Shown here: one piece after another, positions 6,066-7,141 of the stretch
Layout: each line of letters starts with the position of its first letter
Position numbering within the stretch: the stretch's first letter is position 1
Program-made: the position numbers and the translations under genes
DNA from: Pyrinomonadaceae bacterium
GTDB lineage: Bacteria; Acidobacteriota; Blastocatellia; Pyrinomonadales; Pyrinomonadaceae
DNA: 7,141 bases
Direction: 5' to 3'
Assembly (NCBI GenBank): GCA_014379075.1
Contig: JACMMN010000445.1
Span: 1-7,141 of the forward strand
Notes under the pieces: generated by a model
The model's database searches: none
Seen by the model: only the letters and a program-made list of their open reading frames with translations
Told to the model about the DNA's origin: nothing

Positions 6066-6887
6066 ATGACATTGAGGCGACTCGTATTCCTGCTTTGCAT
6101 CTTGCTTCTGCCCATCAACATCAGCGCGCAGGACGCGAAGCAGGAGCTTAACGACAAACTCTATGAGGCGACGCGCGTTGGCGATGTGGCGGCGGTCAAG
6201 TCCCTGCTGGATAAGGGCGCGGATGTGAATGCCAAATTCCGCTACGGCTCGACTGCGCTTTTCAAAGCCGCCGAGAGGGGGCACACGGAAGTCGTCAAAC
6301 TCCTGCTCGAACGCGGCGCGGACGTGAAGGTGAGAGACACTTTTTATGGCGCGACGGCGATGACGTGGGCTTTGCAGAACGGGCACGTAGAGGTCGTCGG
6401 CCTGCTGCTTGATAAGGACAAGGAGAGCGTTGAGGATGTCTTGATGACGGGCGCGAGCGGCGGCAACCCGTCCCTCGTCCGCATCGCTCTCACAAAGGGC
6501 GGCGCAAAGCCTGAGACGCTGACAGCCGCGCTCGTCGCGGCCACTGCGGGCGAAGAGAAGAATGCAGAGATCGCAGAGATGCTCAAGAAGGCAGGCGCGG
6601 TTCCGCCTCCCGAAATAGCCGTAGAGATATTGCAGTCTTACGTCGGCAAATACAAAAACGAGCAGGGGACTGAAATCAAGGTCACGTTAAAGGATGGCAG
6701 GCTCTTTGCCGCACAGGGCGCACAGCCTCCGTTCGCTATGAGCGCGATAGATAAAACCACTTTCAGCCCGGTGGATTTCGGCGGCCTCACTTTCACTTTT
6801 AATGTCGAAGGCGGCAAGGTGACAGGCTTTGCCGTCAAGCAGGGACAGAACAACACGCTCTTCAAACGCATCGAAGAAAGTAAATAA
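6066..6887 (+). CDS. Exported ankyrin-repeat protein with DUF3471-like C-terminal domain
   Basis: The protein has 273 residues from ATG 6066, preceded by AGGGA at an eight-base spacing. A TTG seven codons earlier (6045) is also in frame but has no comparable ribosome site and would spoil the signal peptide. Residues 1-21 are a Sec signal (MTLRRLVFLL..., ISA before QDA). Ankyrin units follow: about 28-58 (GDVAAVKSLLDKGADVNA), 60-91 (GSTALFKAAERGHTEVV, LLLERGADV), 94-118 (ATAMTWALQNGHVEVV), and two degenerate ones at about 121-151 and 152-183. Residues 192-270 (SYVGKYKNEQG...DGRLFAAQ...) align by eye with the tail of the neighbouring serine hydrolase and so resemble DUF3471. Ankyrin repeats bind proteins; in this exported form the partner is unknown. 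A role with the divergent hydrolase is only inference. The gene is visibly richer in G+C than the hydrolase gene. The stop TAA is followed directly by an inverted repeat. Confidence 0.93.
   Translation: MTLRRLVFLLCILLLPINISAQDAKQELNDKLYEATRVGDVAAVKSLLDKGADVNAKFRYGSTALFKAAERGHTEVVKLLLERGADVKVRDTFYGATAMTWALQNGHVEVVGLLLDKDKESVEDVLMTGASGGNPSLVRIALTKGGAKPETLTAALVAATAGEEKNAEIAEMLKKAGAVPPPEIAVEILQSYVGKYKNEQGTEIKVTLKDGRLFAAQGAQPPFAMSAIDKTTFSPVDFGGLTFTFNVEGGKVTGFAVKQGQNNTLFKRIEESK
6639..6875 (+). other. DUF3471-like domain at the ankyrin protein C-terminus
   Basis: Residues 192-270 share an ordered set of features with residues 494-571 of the divergent serine hydrolase: YVGKY / YIGEY, then IKVTLKDGRLFA / LTITKDGDKLFG, then QPPFAM / QPKLAV, then TTFSPVD / TQFTIPD, then GGKVTGFAVKQG / AGKVVGLLLSQG, then KRI / KKI. 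The pattern suggests one small beta-rich domain, usually a C-terminal appendage of serine hydrolases, attached here to ankyrin repeats. Assignment is by eye only. Confidence 0.75.
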
Positions 6888-6982
6888 CAGTTTTGAGTTT
6901 TCAGTTTTGAGTTTTCAGATAGTTGAGTCAGTGCGGCAGCTTTTGCTTTCACTAAAAACTAAAAACTGAAAACTCAAAACTG
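6888..6982. repeat. Heptamer-based inverted repeat (31-bp arms, 33-base loop)
   Basis: The left arm 6888-6918 and right arm 6952-6982 pair over 31 positions with only two mismatches (6909/6961 and 6916/6954). The left arm is itself a tandem repeat of CAGTTTTGAGTTTT, that is the heptamer YAGTTTT four times plus CAG; the right arm carries the complement. It begins on the base after the ankyrin stop codon and ends 15 bases before the next start. It could act as a bidirectional terminator or mRNA 3' structure, though the stem is AT-rich. It resembles the low-complexity heptamer repeats seen between genes of several environmental bacteria, and is probably a dispersed genomic repeat. Confidence 0.85.
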
Positions 6983-6997
6983 CTTGAAAGGTTTCCA

Positions 6998-7141
6998 ATG
7001 AAACGATTCGCACTTTTTATCTTTTTTCTTTCTTTTATCTCTCTGAGCGCGCGGGCGCAGAACTGGCCGCAGTTTCGCGGGCCGTTGGCCTCCGGCGTGG
7101 CCGAGGGGAAAAGCGCGCCCGTCAAGTGGGATGCGGAAAAA
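6998..7141 (+). CDS. PQQ-like beta-propeller repeat protein, N-terminus only
   Basis: The frame is open from ATG 6998-7000 to the window edge, 48 codons. GAAAGG lies six bases before the ATG. Residues 1-20 are a Sec signal (MKRFALFIFFLSF..., ARA before QNW). The mature protein starts with QNWPQFRGPLASGV, followed by EGK.AP..WD. This WPQFRGP...G....LP..WD pattern is the typical start of PQQ-binding-like (quinoprotein/BamB-like) beta-propeller proteins in Acidobacteriota and Planctomycetota. Known full-length members run to around 400-500 residues with repeated tryptophan-docking blades; none of these is visible yet, so function (dehydrogenase or structural propeller) cannot be chosen. It lies 110 bases after the ankyrin gene on the same strand, separated by the inverted repeat, so co-transcription is uncertain. 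Confidence 0.85.
   Translation, partial: MKRFALFIFFLSFISLSARAQNWPQFRGPLASGVAEGKSAPVKWDAEK

Noticed and set aside
6045..6068. TTG at 6045 as the ankyrin protein start
   Set aside because: ATG 6066 has AGGGA at a proper distance and gives a classical signal peptide; the TTG form adds seven residues before it with no better ribosome site.
5928..6386. Minus-strand 152-codon frame across the leader and start of the ankyrin gene
   Set aside because: It runs antisense to a well-supported ankyrin frame and shows no domain or signal peptide; its composition is that of a shadow frame.

Overview
The window looks like chromosomal DNA of a soil or sediment bacterium, most probably of the Acidobacteriota (class Blastocatellia or a relative). 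This placement is inferred from the mix of protein families: delta-60 and FG-GAP/VCBS repeat proteins, a serine hydrolase ending in a DUF3471-type domain, a secreted ankyrin protein, a protein starting with the WPQFRGP motif of PQQ-like beta-propellers, and intergenic heptamer repeats. No rRNA or housekeeping gene is present to confirm it. No tRNA, CRISPR array, transposase or phage gene was seen.

Layout. Three genes lie on the minus strand in the left and centre: (1) an FG-GAP/VCBS surface protein, positions 1-1296, cut by the window edge and open to base 1; (2) a 722-residue protein of seven delta-60 units followed by six FG-GAP/VCBS units, 1501-3669; (3) a 572-residue secreted serine hydrolase with TPR and DUF3471-like tail, 3975-5693. 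Gaps of 204 and 305 bases with candidate hairpin terminators suggest that each is its own transcript. A 372-base divergent intergenic region (5694-6065) separates them from two plus-strand genes: (4) a 273-residue secreted ankyrin-repeat protein, 6066-6887, and (5) the first 48 codons of a PQQ-like beta-propeller protein, 6998-7141. A near-perfect 31-bp inverted repeat built of a heptamer (YAGTTTT) fills the gap between the last two.

How the genes relate. All five products carry an N-terminal Sec-type signal peptide, so the whole window encodes envelope, periplasmic or secreted proteins. Four of the five predicted mature proteins begin with glutamine. The two divergently transcribed central genes, hydrolase and ankyrin protein, end in what looks like the same C-terminal beta-rich domain (DUF3471-like). 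This is the most suggestive link between neighbours. No pathway can be assigned, and I do not see a clear new defence or mobile system. The most interesting items are the shared tail domain, the exact 45-residue period of the six terminal repeats of gene 2, and the structured non-coding elements.
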